Origin: Limnohabitans sp. B9-3
Lineage (GTDB): Bacteria > Pseudomonadota > Gammaproteobacteria > Burkholderiales > Burkholderiaceae_C
Direction of reading: 5' to 3'
DNA: 64,000 nt
Assembly: GCF_002778325.1 (NCBI RefSeq)
Contig: NZ_NESI01000002.1
Coordinates: forward strand, 434,001-498,000
The notes below the pieces were generated by a model. The model saw nothing but the letters and a program-made list of their open reading frames with translations, had not been told where the DNA came from and searched no databases. Positions 1 to 11,091 of this stretch are shown here, one piece after another (position 1 is the stretch's first letter; the number at the start of each line of letters is the position of its first letter). The position numbers were made by a program, and so were the translations under genes.

Positions 1-242
1 TCGACGCCATGCAGCAGATTTACACCAACACCACCAAGGTCTTGGTCGATACCAAACAAGGCTCCAACCTGTTGTACTTGCCTTTGGACAAAATCATTCA
101 GCAAACCAGCGCCATCAACGCGTCGGCCACTGCGCCCGCCGCAGACGCCGCCAGTACCAACCCAAGCAGCGTGAACACGGCCCCCGCCTCTGGCGACATC
201 CGCACACGCGATGGTCGTTCACGCGATCGTGATGGCCGTTGA
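1..242 (+). CDS. hflK: HflK C-terminal end (partial, cut by window start)
   Basis: Only the last ~79 codons are present, read in the frame that ends at TGA 240-242. The visible part (YTNTTKVLVDTKQGSNLLYLP) is the end of the SPFH-family protease modulator HflK, followed by a low-complexity Ala/Ser/Pro/Thr tail and an Arg/Asp-rich end typical of HflK C-termini. HflK pairs with HflC in the inner membrane and restrains the FtsH protease. The call rests on the motif plus the hflC gene 16 bases downstream. The start and the membrane segment lie outside the window. Confidence 0.9.
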   Translation, partial: DAMQQIYTNTTKVLVDTKQGSNLLYLPLDKIIQQTSAINASATAPAADAASTNPSSVNTAPASGDIRTRDGRSRDRDGR

Positions 243-258
243 GATCAGGGGATACAAA

Positions 259-1167
259 ATGCAAAACAACAAAATCGGTTTTTATATTTCCTCGGTCTTC
301 GTCGCTTTGGCGCTGTTGAGCTCCACTTTGTTTGTGGTGGACCAACGCAAATTTGGCGTGGTTTACTCGTTTGGACAAATCAAAAACGTCATCACCGAGC
401 CCGGCTTGAACTTTAAGCTACCGCCGCCTTTCCAAAACGTGAGTTACATCGACAAGCGTTTGTTGACGTTGGACAACGCCGACACAGAGCCCATGTTGAC
501 GGCTGAAAAACAGCGTGTCGTGATTGACTGGTATGCCCGTTGGCGCATCACTGACCCTTCGCAATACATTCGCAACGTGGGTTTGGATGAAAACGCGGGT
601 GCGATTCAACTCGCCCGTGTGGTGAGAAATGCGTTCCAAGAAGAAATCAACAAACGCACGGTCAAAGAGTTGCTTTCTCTCAAGCGCGAGGCATTGCTCG
701 AAGCTGTGAAACGTGAAGTCCTGGCTTCTGTCAAAGGTGCTAAGCCATGGGGCGTCGACGTGGTGGATGTGCGCATCACCCGCACCGACTATGTCGATGC
801 CATCACTGAATCGGTGTACCGCCGCATGGAGGCCGAGCGTAAGCGTGTGGCCAACGAGTTGCGCTCCACAGGTGCTGCTGAAGGCGAAAAAATCCGTGCG
901 GATGCTGATCGTCAACGCGAAGTCACGGTGGCCAACGCCTACCGCGAAGCGCAAATCATCAAAGGCGAGGGCGATGCACAAGCCGCGCGTATTTACGCCG
1001 AGTCGTTTGGCCGCGACCCTCAGTTCGCGCAGTTCTACCGCAGCTTGGAGGCCTACAAAGCCACCTTCAACAAAAAGAGCGACGTGATGGTGCTTGACCC
1101 ATCGAGCGACTTTTTCAAAGCCATGCGTGGCAGCAGTGGCGCTAGCGCACAAGCACCTAAAAAGTAA
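259..1167 (+). CDS. hflC: HflC, membrane SPFH protein, FtsH modulator
   Basis: 302 residues. An N-terminal membrane segment (about residues 7-27) is followed by an SPFH/band 7 domain starting at VVDQRKFGVVYSFGQIK, and a charged helical region rich in Arg/Glu/Ala (about 190-250) as in known HflC proteins. With HflK it forms a periplasm-facing cage around FtsH (family knowledge). I chose ATG 259 because an AGGGGA ribosome binding site sits just upstream and the membrane segment follows at once; ATG 211 and ATG 232 in the same frame would overlap hflK and add a non-conserved tail. It lies in one operon with hflK and the DUF2065 gene. Confidence 0.95.
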   Translation: MQNNKIGFYISSVFVALALLSSTLFVVDQRKFGVVYSFGQIKNVITEPGLNFKLPPPFQNVSYIDKRLLTLDNADTEPMLTAEKQRVVIDWYARWRITDPSQYIRNVGLDENAGAIQLARVVRNAFQEEINKRTVKELLSLKREALLEAVKREVLASVKGAKPWGVDVVDVRITRTDYVDAITESVYRRMEAERKRVANELRSTGAAEGEKIRADADRQREVTVANAYREAQIIKGEGDAQAARIYAESFGRDPQFAQFYRSLEAYKATFNKKSDVMVLDPSSDFFKAMRGSSGASAQAPKK

Positions 1168-1179
1168 CAAGGCGGTCGC

Positions 1180-1374
1180 ATGAGTTTGGACGGCGATACG
1201 CTGTGGATGGCGTTTGGCTTGATGCTGATCGTCGAGGGTCTCTTTCCCTTCATCTCGCCTGAGGGCTGGCGTCAGAAAATGGTTCAAGTTCTGGCGCTGC
1301 ACAACGGCCAAATTCGCTTTTTTGGTTTGGCCTGCGTGATTGTTGGTGTTTTGATGCTCGGGTGGCTGGGTTAA
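1180..1374 (+). CDS. DUF2065 small membrane protein
   Basis: 64 residues, almost all in two hydrophobic segments (about 8-24 and 45-63) separated by a short polar loop (SPEGWRQKM). This matches the DUF2065 family (YjeT of E. coli), commonly found beside hflKC; its function is not known. AAGG lies upstream of ATG 1180. It starts 12 bases after hflC and its TAA overlaps an ATG (TAATG at 1372-1376) in the hisZ frame, suggesting coupling to the next gene. Confidence 0.85.
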   Translation: MSLDGDTLWMAFGLMLIVEGLFPFISPEGWRQKMVQVLALHNGQIRFFGLACVIVGVLMLGWLG

Positions 1375-1424
1375 TGCCCGAGAAGACCGGTAAAATCCCT
1401 GTTTTAACAGCCTCTCACAAACAC

Positions 1425-3966
<2,542 letters not shown>

Positions 3967-4008
3967 CGCTGCGTTTTGATTTCAGTTTTATTTTGAAGGA
4001 CCATTGAT

Positions 4009-4533
4009 ATGTTGACCGAAGACGGCAAACACCTGTACGTGTCTTACGACGAGTACCACAACCTGATTGAAAAACTCGCCATCAAGATTCACCAATCTGG
4101 CTGGGAATTCGACACCATCCTGTGCTTGGCCCGTGGCGGCATGCGCCCTGGTGACATCTTGTCACGCATCTTCGACAAGCCTTTGGCCATCATGTCGACC
4201 AGCTCGTACCGCGCTGATGCTGGCACTGTGCAAGGCCATTTGGATATCGCCCGCTTCATCACCACACCCAAAGGCGAAATCGCTGGGCGTGTGTTGTTGG
4301 TGGACGACTTGGCTGACACCGGTCACACCTTGAAGGCCGTGGTGGACCAGCTCAAAAATAACTACGCGCCCATCACCGAGCTGCGCACGTCTGTGATTTG
4401 GACCAAAGGCGTGTCGGCCTTCAAGCCCGACTACTCGGTGGATTACCTGCCCACCAACCCATGGATTCACCAACCGTTCGAGCCGTATGACAACATGCGC
4501 CCAGCGGCCTTGTTGGAGAAGTGGAAGGTTTAA
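4009..4533 (+). CDS. Phosphoribosyltransferase (hypoxanthine/xanthine type)
   Basis: 174 residues with a type I phosphoribosyltransferase fold. The PRPP-binding signature is VLLVDDLADTGHTLK (about residues 98-112), and LARGGMRPGDIL near residue 45 fits the substrate side. Similar proteins are annotated as purine phosphoribosyltransferases of the Gpt/Hpt kind, which would recycle purine bases to nucleotides; the exact base is not readable from sequence. An AAGGA ribosome binding site precedes ATG 4009. The position directly after purA supports a purine role. An intrinsic terminator closes the unit. Confidence 0.85.
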   Translation: MLTEDGKHLYVSYDEYHNLIEKLAIKIHQSGWEFDTILCLARGGMRPGDILSRIFDKPLAIMSTSSYRADAGTVQGHLDIARFITTPKGEIAGRVLLVDDLADTGHTLKAVVDQLKNNYAPITELRTSVIWTKGVSAFKPDYSVDYLPTNPWIHQPFEPYDNMRPAALLEKWKV

Positions 4534-4548
4534 TCTTTCACGTTTTAT

Positions 4549-4581
4549 GAAAAAACTCCGCCATCGTGCGGAGTTTTTTTT
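4549..4581 (+). terminator. Intrinsic terminator after purA-phosphoribosyltransferase
   Basis: An 11-bp perfect stem (4551-4561 with 4568-4578) with loop CATCGT, A-rich on the left and T8 on the right. Because both flanks are A/T tracts it could work in both directions, but only plus-strand genes lie on either side. Confidence 0.9.
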
Positions 4582-4601
4582 GTCCATCGTAATATGTACT
4601 T

Positions 4602-5834
4602 ATGACGCGCAGCACCCACCTCATTCACCACGCCTACCAACCACCCGCTGAGTTTGAAGCGCCCCAAGTGGGCGTGTTCAAAGCCTCGACGGTGATCTTC
4701 CCTAATGTGGCCGCCATGCGAACGCGGGAGTGGATGGACAAGTCGGCTTACACCTACGGCTTGCACGGCACGCCCACCACGTTCACCCTGGAAGAGCGCT
4801 TGGCCACGCTCGAGGGTGGCACGCATTGCATCCTCACGCCCAGCGGCTTGGCGGCTATCGCGCATGTGGATTTCGCGTTGCTCAAAACTGGCGATGAGGT
4901 GTTGATTCCCGACAACGCTTACGCGCCTAATAAGTCGCTTGCAGAAGGCGAGTTGGCGCACTTCGGCATCACGCATCAGGTGTACGACCCGCTGGATGTG
5001 AACGACTTGGCCGCACGCATCACACCGCGCACGCGTTTGGTGTGGCTTGAAGCGCCGGGCTCCGTGACGATGGAGTTTCCTGACTTGGTGGCTTTGGTGC
5101 AATTGTGCAAATCACGCGGTGTGCTGTGCGCACTCGACAACACCTGGGGCGCAGGCCTCGCGTTCAACGCGTTTGACCTGACGCCGGGGCAGGGCGCTCA
5201 AGGACAGCCACCCTTAGGGGTGGACTTAACCATCCATGCGCTGACCAAATACCCTAGCGGTGGTGGCGATGTGTTGATGGGCAGCATCGTCACGCGCAGC
5301 GATGAATTAGCGCAAGTCCTGAAGCTCAGCCACATGCGTTTGGGCACAGGGGTGGGCGCGAATGATGCCGAGATGGTGTTGCGCTCGCTGTCCAGCATGC
5401 CGCTACGCTACAAAGCGCAAGATGCGGCGGCGCGAACTTTAGCCGCTTGGTGTACCTCGCAGCCCGCATTCAGCCAAGTGCTTCACCCTGCGCTGAGCAG
5501 CTCACCGGGGCATGCACAGTGGCAGCAGCTTTGTGTGACGCCTCATGAGCCAGAGGGCCTGGCTGCAGGCATTTACAGCGTGGTGATGGATGAACGCTTC
5601 ACCTCAGCGCAAGTGGATGCGTTTTGCGATGCCTTGCAGTTGTTCAAGATTGGCTACAGCTGGGGCGGCCCCATGAGTTTGGTGATGCCCTACAACATGG
5701 CGTCTAGCCGTGCACGCGCTACAGCGCACATGCAACGCGGTCGTGTGGTGCGCTTTTGCATTGGCTTAGAAGCGGCGAGTCATTTACAGGCTGACATCTT
5801 GCAGGCTTTACAGACTGCAAACTTGCAGGCTTAG
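4602..5834 (+). CDS. metC: Cystathionine beta-lyase-like PLP enzyme
   Basis: 410 residues of the Cys/Met-metabolism PLP family (fold type I). The PLP lysine is K216 in HALTKYPSGGGDVLMG; YTYGLHGTPT (50-59) and the SGLAAIA phosphate-binding loop (81-87) fit. Most members closest to this pattern cleave cystathionine to homocysteine, pyruvate and ammonia. The lysine motif has GGGD where many family members have GHSD, so a neighbouring activity (methionine gamma-lyase, trans-sulfuration) is possible. It stands alone after a terminator; no other methionine genes are close. Confidence 0.8.
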   Translation: MTRSTHLIHHAYQPPAEFEAPQVGVFKASTVIFPNVAAMRTREWMDKSAYTYGLHGTPTTFTLEERLATLEGGTHCILTPSGLAAIAHVDFALLKTGDEVLIPDNAYAPNKSLAEGELAHFGITHQVYDPLDVNDLAARITPRTRLVWLEAPGSVTMEFPDLVALVQLCKSRGVLCALDNTWGAGLAFNAFDLTPGQGAQGQPPLGVDLTIHALTKYPSGGGDVLMGSIVTRSDELAQVLKLSHMRLGTGVGANDAEMVLRSLSSMPLRYKAQDAAARTLAAWCTSQPAFSQVLHPALSSSPGHAQWQQLCVTPHEPEGLAAGIYSVVMDERFTSAQVDAFCDALQLFKIGYSWGGPMSLVMPYNMASSRARATAHMQRGRVVRFCIGLEAASHLQADILQALQTANLQA

Positions 5835-5879
5835 TCGACGTAGCCCAACACGACGCCTCCGCCTCTGCCCTAGATGGCG

Positions 5880-6956
5880 TTATTCCGCTGTCAGTGCTTG
5901 CGCGATTTTGCGCAAGCTCTCAGCATGGCGGTTGTACGCCACGCACGCTGTGGCTTGGCCCGTTTGCGAGAAATTTCGCACCATCGAAGAGGCATACGTC
6001 GGGTCGTAATGCAGCACCAGCAGGTCCCGCACCACGTTTTCAATGTGGCCCGTATGGACTTGCTCTTTCCAGGCGTCGACCACGGCTTTGCCACGGATGG
6101 CCACCAAGGCATCAAGCCGGCGGCAAAACAAGTCATGATCGTCGACGAAGAAGTTGTAGTCTTCCATCAGCAAGGCCACACGCTCATCCAAGCTGAGTTG
6201 CAACTCAAAACACGGGCTGTCACGCATGGCGAGCATCAGCGATTCAGGCACCGACAAATTGCCCACTTTGCGGCTTTCTGATTCGACGAACACGGGGCGC
6301 GTAGGGTCAAAGCTGCGCAACGCTTGCCACACCAAGGTGTCGAAGCGTTTTTGGCTGGGTTGCGGTTGGCCGGGAATATGGCCCAGCACCGAGCTGCGGT
6401 GGCAGGCCAATTCTTCGAGGTCCAGCACTTGGGCGCCCTCGGCGGCCAGGGCATAGAGCAAACGCGTTTTGCCCGAGCCCGTAGGCCCAGAGATGACTTT
6501 GAATTGCAACGGTGCCACGCGCTTCGGAATGTCCTCGACGATGGCGGCACGGAAGGCTTTGTAGCCGCCCTCGATCAAGTGAATCTTGAAGCCAATTTGT
6601 CCCAGCACCATTGACAGCGAGCCACTGCGCTTGCCGCCACGCCAGCAGTAGATGAGCGGTTGCCAATTTTTGGGCAATTCCAGCACTTCACGCTGGATGT
6701 GCCGTGCAATGTTGGCCGCCACCATGGCCGCGCCATGTTTTTGCGCCTCAAACGCACCCTGTTGCTTGTACATGGTGCCCACGAAAATGCGCTCTTCGTT
6801 GTTCAACGACGGCCAGTTGACAGCACCCGGCAGGTGGTCGAGCGCGTGCTCGTCTTCGCTGCGTGCATCGATGATGGTGCTGAAACCGCCGGGCTCACCC
6901 AGCGGTGTGGCCATGCGGGCCATGGCGTCTTGCGCCGAAATGAAATGAACGCTCAC
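5880..6956 (-). CDS. mnmH: tRNA 2-selenouridine synthase
   Basis: 358 residues, the usual size for MnmH (SelU/YbbB). An N-terminal rhodanese domain carries the catalytic cysteine C104 in YCWRGGKRSGS, and a P-loop GPTGSGKT at 157-164 begins the second domain. The enzyme replaces sulfur with selenium at the tRNA wobble 2-thiouridine through a geranylated intermediate, using selenophosphate from SelD (not in the window). The start is GTG 6956, which directly abuts the TGA of the upstream esterase gene, so the two are probably translated together. In E. coli the same gene (ybbB) is also near tesA. Confidence 0.92.
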   Translation of the reverse strand: MSVHFISAQDAMARMATPLGEPGGFSTIIDARSEDEHALDHLPGAVNWPSLNNEERIFVGTMYKQQGAFEAQKHGAAMVAANIARHIQREVLELPKNWQPLIYCWRGGKRSGSLSMVLGQIGFKIHLIEGGYKAFRAAIVEDIPKRVAPLQFKVISGPTGSGKTRLLYALAAEGAQVLDLEELACHRSSVLGHIPGQPQPSQKRFDTLVWQALRSFDPTRPVFVESESRKVGNLSVPESLMLAMRDSPCFELQLSLDERVALLMEDYNFFVDDHDLFCRRLDALVAIRGKAVVDAWKEQVHTGHIENVVRDLLVLHYDPTYASSMVRNFSQTGQATACVAYNRHAESLRKIAQALTAE

Positions 6957-7730
6957 TCAATGACCTTGTAAATTCTTTTTGATGTCGGGCCACACATTGC
7001 CCAGCATGCGCGGATGCGCTTCTTCGCGGGGATGAATGCGGTCGGGTTGAAATTGGTTGACTGCATCCGGTACGTCGGCAATGCCTTTGAGAAAAAACGG
7101 CACCAGGCTGATGTTGTTCCTCTTCGCCACTTGATGGAACATCACCGAAAACTGGGTGCTGTAATCAGGCCCGTAGTTTGGGGGAATCTGCATGCCCACT
7201 AACACCACGCGTGCGTTGACTTCCTGGCTGGCTTGAATCATGGCTTCTAAATTCTTTTGCGTGCTGGCAAGATCGAGGCCGCGCAGGGCATCGTTGCCGC
7301 CCAACTCGATCACCACGAGCACGGGGCGAACTTGGCTCAACAGTGCAGGCAAGCGAGCGCGACCGCCTGCCGTGGTGTCGCCACTGATGCTGGCATTCAT
7401 CACGCTCACATCGGGGCGCTCGGCGCGCAACTTGGCTGACAGCAGCGCCACCCAGCCCTTACCCCGTGTGATGCCGTATTCGGCGCTCAGCGAGTCGCCG
7501 ACCACCAAAATCGTAGCCACAGGCGCAGATCCTGGCGGGGGCACGGCGTTGTTGACGGGGGGGCGACGGCGGCGCGGTTCGGTGCCGATCACGTCACCTT
7601 CCATGCCTTCGCCTCGCGACGAGATCACGTTGTTTTGACTCCATGCCGAACGCAGGCCCAAAAGCCCTGTCAAACCGACAGCCAACGCGCTCAAGTTAAA
7701 GTCGCGTCTCCACATCCCATCGCGCTTCAT
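6957..7730 (-). CDS. tesA: TesA-like GDSL esterase/lysophospholipase, exported
   Basis: About 257 residues. An N-terminal signal segment (LSALAVGLTGLLGLRSAWS) and an Arg/Pro-rich linker precede a GDSL hydrolase domain with block I VVGDSLSAEYG, block III GGNDALRG and the Asp/His block DRIHPREEAHP. Family members hydrolyse thioesters, arylesters or lysophospholipids in the periplasm. ATG 7730 gives a sensible signal peptide; the frame is open to 7952 but that part overlaps the divergent ABC gene. ATG 7715 is an alternative. The start codon overlaps that of the plus-strand ABC ATPase, the tesA/ybbA divergent arrangement known from E. coli. Confidence 0.88.
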   Translation of the reverse strand: MKRDGMWRRDFNLSALAVGLTGLLGLRSAWSQNNVISSRGEGMEGDVIGTEPRRRRPPVNNAVPPPGSAPVATILVVGDSLSAEYGITRGKGWVALLSAKLRAERPDVSVMNASISGDTTAGGRARLPALLSQVRPVLVVIELGGNDALRGLDLASTQKNLEAMIQASQEVNARVVLVGMQIPPNYGPDYSTQFSVMFHQVAKRNNISLVPFFLKGIADVPDAVNQFQPDRIHPREEAHPRMLGNVWPDIKKNLQGH

Positions 7731-8445
7731 GACCACGTCCTCATTAGAAAATTTATCTGCCCACGCACCCGCTGCGGTGTCGCCCTTGATCGCCGTCTCG
7801 CACTTGTTCAAATCAGTCCAAGACGCCACCGGCACACTCGACATTCTCCGCGATATCGATTTCACTTTGGCCCCGCAGCAATCCCTGGCCATCGTGGGCG
7901 CATCGGGCTCGGGCAAAAGCACCTTGCTGTCCATCATGGCGGGTTTGGACACACCCAGCCGTGGCAGCGTTTGGCTGGGCGGCGTGGATATTTTCAGTTT
8001 GAACGAAGACCAACGTGCCGCCTTGCGCGCGCGTCAAGTGGGCTTTGTGTTCCAAAGCTTTCAGCTCTTGGGCAACATGACCGCCCTCGAAAACGTCATG
8101 CTGCCTCTGGAGCTGGCGGGCTTGCCCAACCCGCGTGCCGCCGCCAAAGACATGCTGGTGCGCGTTGGCTTGGGCGAGCGTTTGAACCATTACCCCAAAG
8201 TGCTGTCGGGCGGAGAGCAACAACGCGTGGCTCTGGCCCGCGCCTTTGTCGTCAAACCCGCACTGCTGCTGGCCGATGAGCCTACCGGCAGCTTGGACCA
8301 CGCGAGCGGAGAGCGCATCATGGATTTGATGTTTGCTTTGAACCAAGAATTGGGCACCACGCTGGTGTTGGTGACACATGATTTGAAGCTGGCCGCGCGG
8401 TGCGATCAGGCCATCACGATTGAGGCGGGGCAGGTGAAGGTTTAG
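7729..8445 (+). CDS. ybbA: ABC transporter ATPase, LolD/YbbA type
   Basis: 238 residues with Walker A GASGSGKST, signature LSGGEQQRVALARA, Walker B LLLADEPTGSLDH and a final switch histidine (VTHD). The pattern GASGSGKST plus FVFQSFQLLGNMTALENV is that of MacB/LolD/YbbA ATPases, which power membrane extrusion rather than import. In E. coli ybbA is divergent from tesA and followed by the permease gene ybbP. Here rlmB follows 20 bases later and no permease is present, so the partner must be encoded elsewhere or be absent. The start at ATG 7729 overlaps the tesA start; GTG 7777 is an alternative closer to the conserved domain. Confidence 0.87.
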   Translation: MTTSSLENLSAHAPAAVSPLIAVSHLFKSVQDATGTLDILRDIDFTLAPQQSLAIVGASGSGKSTLLSIMAGLDTPSRGSVWLGGVDIFSLNEDQRAALRARQVGFVFQSFQLLGNMTALENVMLPLELAGLPNPRAAAKDMLVRVGLGERLNHYPKVLSGGEQQRVALARAFVVKPALLLADEPTGSLDHASGERIMDLMFALNQELGTTLVLVTHDLKLAARCDQAITIEAGQVKV

Positions 8446-8465
8446 TCAAGGGATAATCCCTGCCT

Positions 8466-9215
8466 ATGTCCTCAGCCCCCAAAGTTCTCTTCGGCTTTCA
8501 CGCCGTTGGCGTGCGCGTTAAAACAGCGCCGCAATCCGTCATCGAAATCTATTTCGACCCCACACGCCGTGATGCGCGTATGCGCCAGTTCATTGACCGC
8601 GCCAACGAGGGCGGTATTCGCTTGATCGAGGCTGATGGCCCACGTTTGGCAAAGCTCTCGGGCGGCCATGGCCACCAAGGCGTGGCGGCGCGGGTCACCG
8701 AAATCAAGATGGTGCATTCGCTGGACGAGTTGCTGGAAGGCATCGAAAAAATCGAGTCACCGTTGATTTTGGTGCTCGACGGTGTGACCGACCCGCACAA
8801 CCTCGGCGCATGCTTGCGCGTGGCCGACGGTGCCGGTGCCCATGCGGTGATCGCGCCCAAAGACCACGCTGTGGGCATCAACGCCACGGTGGCCAAAGTG
8901 GCGAGCGGCGCGGCTGAAACGGTGCCTTATTTCATGGTGACCAACTTGGCGCGCACCTTGAACGAACTCAAAGAACGCAACATTTGGATCATCGGCACCA
9001 GCGACGATGCCCCCAAAACTTTGTACCAAGTCGACCTCAAAGGGCCCACTGCACTGGTGTTGGGTGCCGAAGGTGATGGCATGCGCCAACTCACGCGCAA
9101 GACGTGTGACGAGCTCATCAGCATCCCCATGTCGGGGGCGGTGGAGAGCTTGAACGTGTCGGTGGCCAGCGGGGTGTGTTTGTACGAAGCGCGCCGCCAA
9201 CGCACGGTCGCCTAA
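8466..9215 (+). CDS. rlmB: 23S rRNA (guanosine-2'-O-)-methyltransferase RlmB
   Basis: 249 residues, the family's usual size. An N-terminal substrate-binding domain (GFHAVGVRVKTAP) is followed by a SPOUT methyltransferase domain with motif 1 DPHNLGACLRVADGAG, motif 2 LVLGAEGDGMR and motif 3 IPMSGAVESLNVSVAS, which form the AdoMet-binding knot. It methylates G2251 in the peptidyl-transferase region. It lies 20 bases behind the ABC ATPase and is probably cotranscribed. Confidence 0.95.
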   Translation: MSSAPKVLFGFHAVGVRVKTAPQSVIEIYFDPTRRDARMRQFIDRANEGGIRLIEADGPRLAKLSGGHGHQGVAARVTEIKMVHSLDELLEGIEKIESPLILVLDGVTDPHNLGACLRVADGAGAHAVIAPKDHAVGINATVAKVASGAAETVPYFMVTNLARTLNELKERNIWIIGTSDDAPKTLYQVDLKGPTALVLGAEGDGMRQLTRKTCDELISIPMSGAVESLNVSVASGVCLYEARRQRTVA

Positions 9216-9237
9216 TTCTTAACTAAACCCGAGTCTC

Positions 9238-9891
9238 CTAATTTTCCCAGCGGAACACCACGTCCGCTTTGACTTTGGCCGCCTCAATGCGTCGCGCATT
9301 GGGCTCGTCTGTGTGTTGCACCCAATCGGCAGCGTCTTGTGCGCTGCGGCCAAATTGCTGGTGGCGTTGGGTCAAGCGGTCAACGCGCAGGTCGTGCGGC
9401 ACGTCAACAAACCAGGTTTCATCCAGCAGCGCTTGCACTTGGTCCCAGGGGGCATCGTTGAGCAGCAAGTAGTTGCCTTCCACCACGAGTAGTGGCGTCT
9501 TCGCGTGAATGGCGATCGCACCTGCCACGCTTTCTTCTAATGTGCGTTCATAGCTGGGTGCGTAGACCACTTCATCGTCGGTTTGTGTGCGCAGACGCTT
9601 GAGTAAGGCGACAAAGCCAAACGCGTCAAACGTGTCTGGCGCGCCTTTGCGTTGTTTGCGTCCCAAACGTTCAAGTTCCACATTGGCCAAGTGAAACCCG
9701 TCCATGGGCACCACTTGCACAAGTTCAGGCCATTGCAACGCCAGCACTTGCGCCAAGGTCGATTTGCCCGCGCCGGGTGCACCGACCAAGCCCACCATGC
9801 GGCGCGTTCCGCTGGCCAGCAAAGCTTCCATGCGCTGTTGGTAAAGCTTGGGGAGTGTGGGCAGTGCAGGGTGTTTGAGGGGCAAATCCAT
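9238..9891 (-). CDS. Nucleoside/fructose-type small-molecule kinase, P-loop
   Basis: 217 residues from ATG 9891 (MDLPLKHP). Walker A is GAPGAGKST; PMDGFHLANVELERLG and VVEGNYLLL are characteristic of the uridine kinase/pantothenate kinase-like group that includes E. coli YggC and a predicted fructose kinase family. The true substrate is unknown. The start codon lies one base after the TGA of the upstream chrA gene, so it is the last gene of the SDR-chrA-chrA operon. The frame is open upstream to 9930, but that start would overlap chrA. Confidence 0.75.
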   Translation of the reverse strand: MDLPLKHPALPTLPKLYQQRMEALLASGTRRMVGLVGAPGAGKSTLAQVLALQWPELVQVVPMDGFHLANVELERLGRKQRKGAPDTFDAFGFVALLKRLRTQTDDEVVYAPSYERTLEESVAGAIAIHAKTPLLVVEGNYLLLNDAPWDQVQALLDETWFVDVPHDLRVDRLTQRHQQFGRSAQDAADWVQHTDEPNARRIEAAKVKADVVFRWEN

Positions 9892-9892
9892 C

Positions 9893-10489
9893 TCAAATCC
9901 AACCCATGGCCCCCAGCAAAGCGCCAACACCTAGCAACACCAACAAGTGCGTCTTGGTTTTCCAGACGATCAAGGTGGTGATCGCAGTGAGGGTCCAGAG
10001 GGGCCAGTCGCGCGCAGGGTTGTCGTGATCGCCGGTCAGCAACCAGCCTGTAGCAATCAAGAGCGCAATCACGATCGGAGCCATGCCCGCTTTGAAAGCT
10101 TTCACGGCGCGCAGTTCGCGATTGCGGTGCGCCCATTGCGTGGCCACAAAAGTGAGGGTACATGACGGGATCAAAATGCCTACCATGGTGATCAGCACGC
10201 CCCACAACGCCAAGCCCACTGCGTGCCAACCTGCTGCCAAGCCGCCAGCTGCGTTGAGGCCCACGTTCCAGCCCATCAGGGCCACAAACATCACATTGGG
10301 CCCAGGCGCACCTTGCGCCAAGGCGATGGACGAGGTGAACTGCGTGTCACTGAGCCAATGCGTTTCATCGACCAAGTAGCGGTGAATGTCGGGCGCGGTG
10401 GTGATGGCGCCGCCCACAGCCAGCAGCGACAGCGACACGAAGTGCAAAAACAAGGACCACCAATCGGCCAAGGTCAAGACAATGTTCAT
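9893..10489 (-). CDS. chrA: Chromate transporter half (ChrA family, second subunit)
   Basis: 198 residues with about five to six hydrophobic segments. The ChrA family signature is clear: GGAITTAPDIHRYLVD near residue 26 and ALAQGAPGPNVMFVALMG near 57. Short-chain ChrA proteins are single-domain halves that act as pairs to export chromate or possibly sulfate-like anions. It overlaps the upstream chrA half by four bases (ATGA), so the two subunits are translationally coupled. Confidence 0.88.
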   Translation of the reverse strand: MNIVLTLADWWSLFLHFVSLSLLAVGGAITTAPDIHRYLVDETHWLSDTQFTSSIALAQGAPGPNVMFVALMGWNVGLNAAGGLAAGWHAVGLALWGVLITMVGILIPSCTLTFVATQWAHRNRELRAVKAFKAGMAPIVIALLIATGWLLTGDHDNPARDWPLWTLTAITTLIVWKTKTHLLVLLGVGALLGAMGWI

Positions 10490-11091
10490 GCCTCACCTCG
10501 CTTGGCGATGCAGTGGCTGGCCCATAAGCTGGCCAGGGGCCCCAAAGTCAGCAATACCCACGCCAAAGGCAAGCGAAACAGCGCAATGCCGACGAAGGTG
10601 AGGGCGGCAATGGCGAGGCAGCTGAACTGGCCCATGGGGTTGTTTTTTAAAGCGTCCATGAGCTTGATGCCCACCGCCGCAATCAAGCCTGCGGACACTG
10701 CGCCCATGCCGCGCAGCATGCCTTGTGCCGTGGGCGTGTCCGCTACACCTGCTACGGCGGCTGCTAAAAGAAGTACCAACACAGTGGGCGCGAGCAACAG
10801 GCCCGCCAACGCTGCCAGCGCGCCTGACAAGCCAAAGGCGCGTCCACCGATCATCAAGGCGAGATTCACCACGTTGGGCCCCGGTAAGATTTGCGCAACG
10901 GACCAATCTTCCACAAACTCATCCAGTGTGAGCCATTTCTTTTTGTCCACCAACTCACGTTGCACCACCGCCAAAACGCCGCCAAAACCCTGCAAAGCGA
11001 GCAGGGTGAAGGACACAAATAAATCTGTCTTGTTGCGTGGCGCGTGTTTGTTGGGGACTTGCTGCATGGAGACCGCTTGCGCGTCACTCAT
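10486..11091 (-). CDS. chrA: Chromate transporter half (ChrA family, first subunit)
   Basis: 201 residues. After a polar N-terminus come the ChrA signatures [19 protein letters not shown] and [19 protein letters not shown] and several membrane segments. It is the partner of the next, divergent-in-sequence half; both would be needed for an antiparallel two-domain pump. ATG 11091 overlaps the SDR stop (ATGA); ATG 11067 (MQQVPNK) is an alternative start. The role in chromate resistance is family inference only. Confidence 0.88.
   Translation of the reverse strand: MSDAQAVSMQQVPNKHAPRNKTDLFVSFTLLALQGFGGVLAVVQRELVDKKKWLTLDEFVEDWSVAQILPGPNVVNLALMIGGRAFGLSGALAALAGLLLAPTVLVLLLAAAVAGVADTPTAQGMLRGMGAVSAGLIAAVGIKLMDALKNNPMGQFSCLAIAALTFVGIALFRLPLAWVLLTLGPLASLWASHCIAKRGEA

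Noticed and set aside
418-1311. Long open frame opposite hflC (297 aa, minus strand)
   Set aside because: It is antisense to a clearly recognisable gene and its translation lacks family motifs; it comes from codon bias in high-GC DNA.
1374-1424. Upstream HisZ start overlapping the DUF2065 stop
   Set aside because: TAATG overlap is tempting, but the extra residues are not part of the usual HisZ N-terminus; noted as an alternative only.
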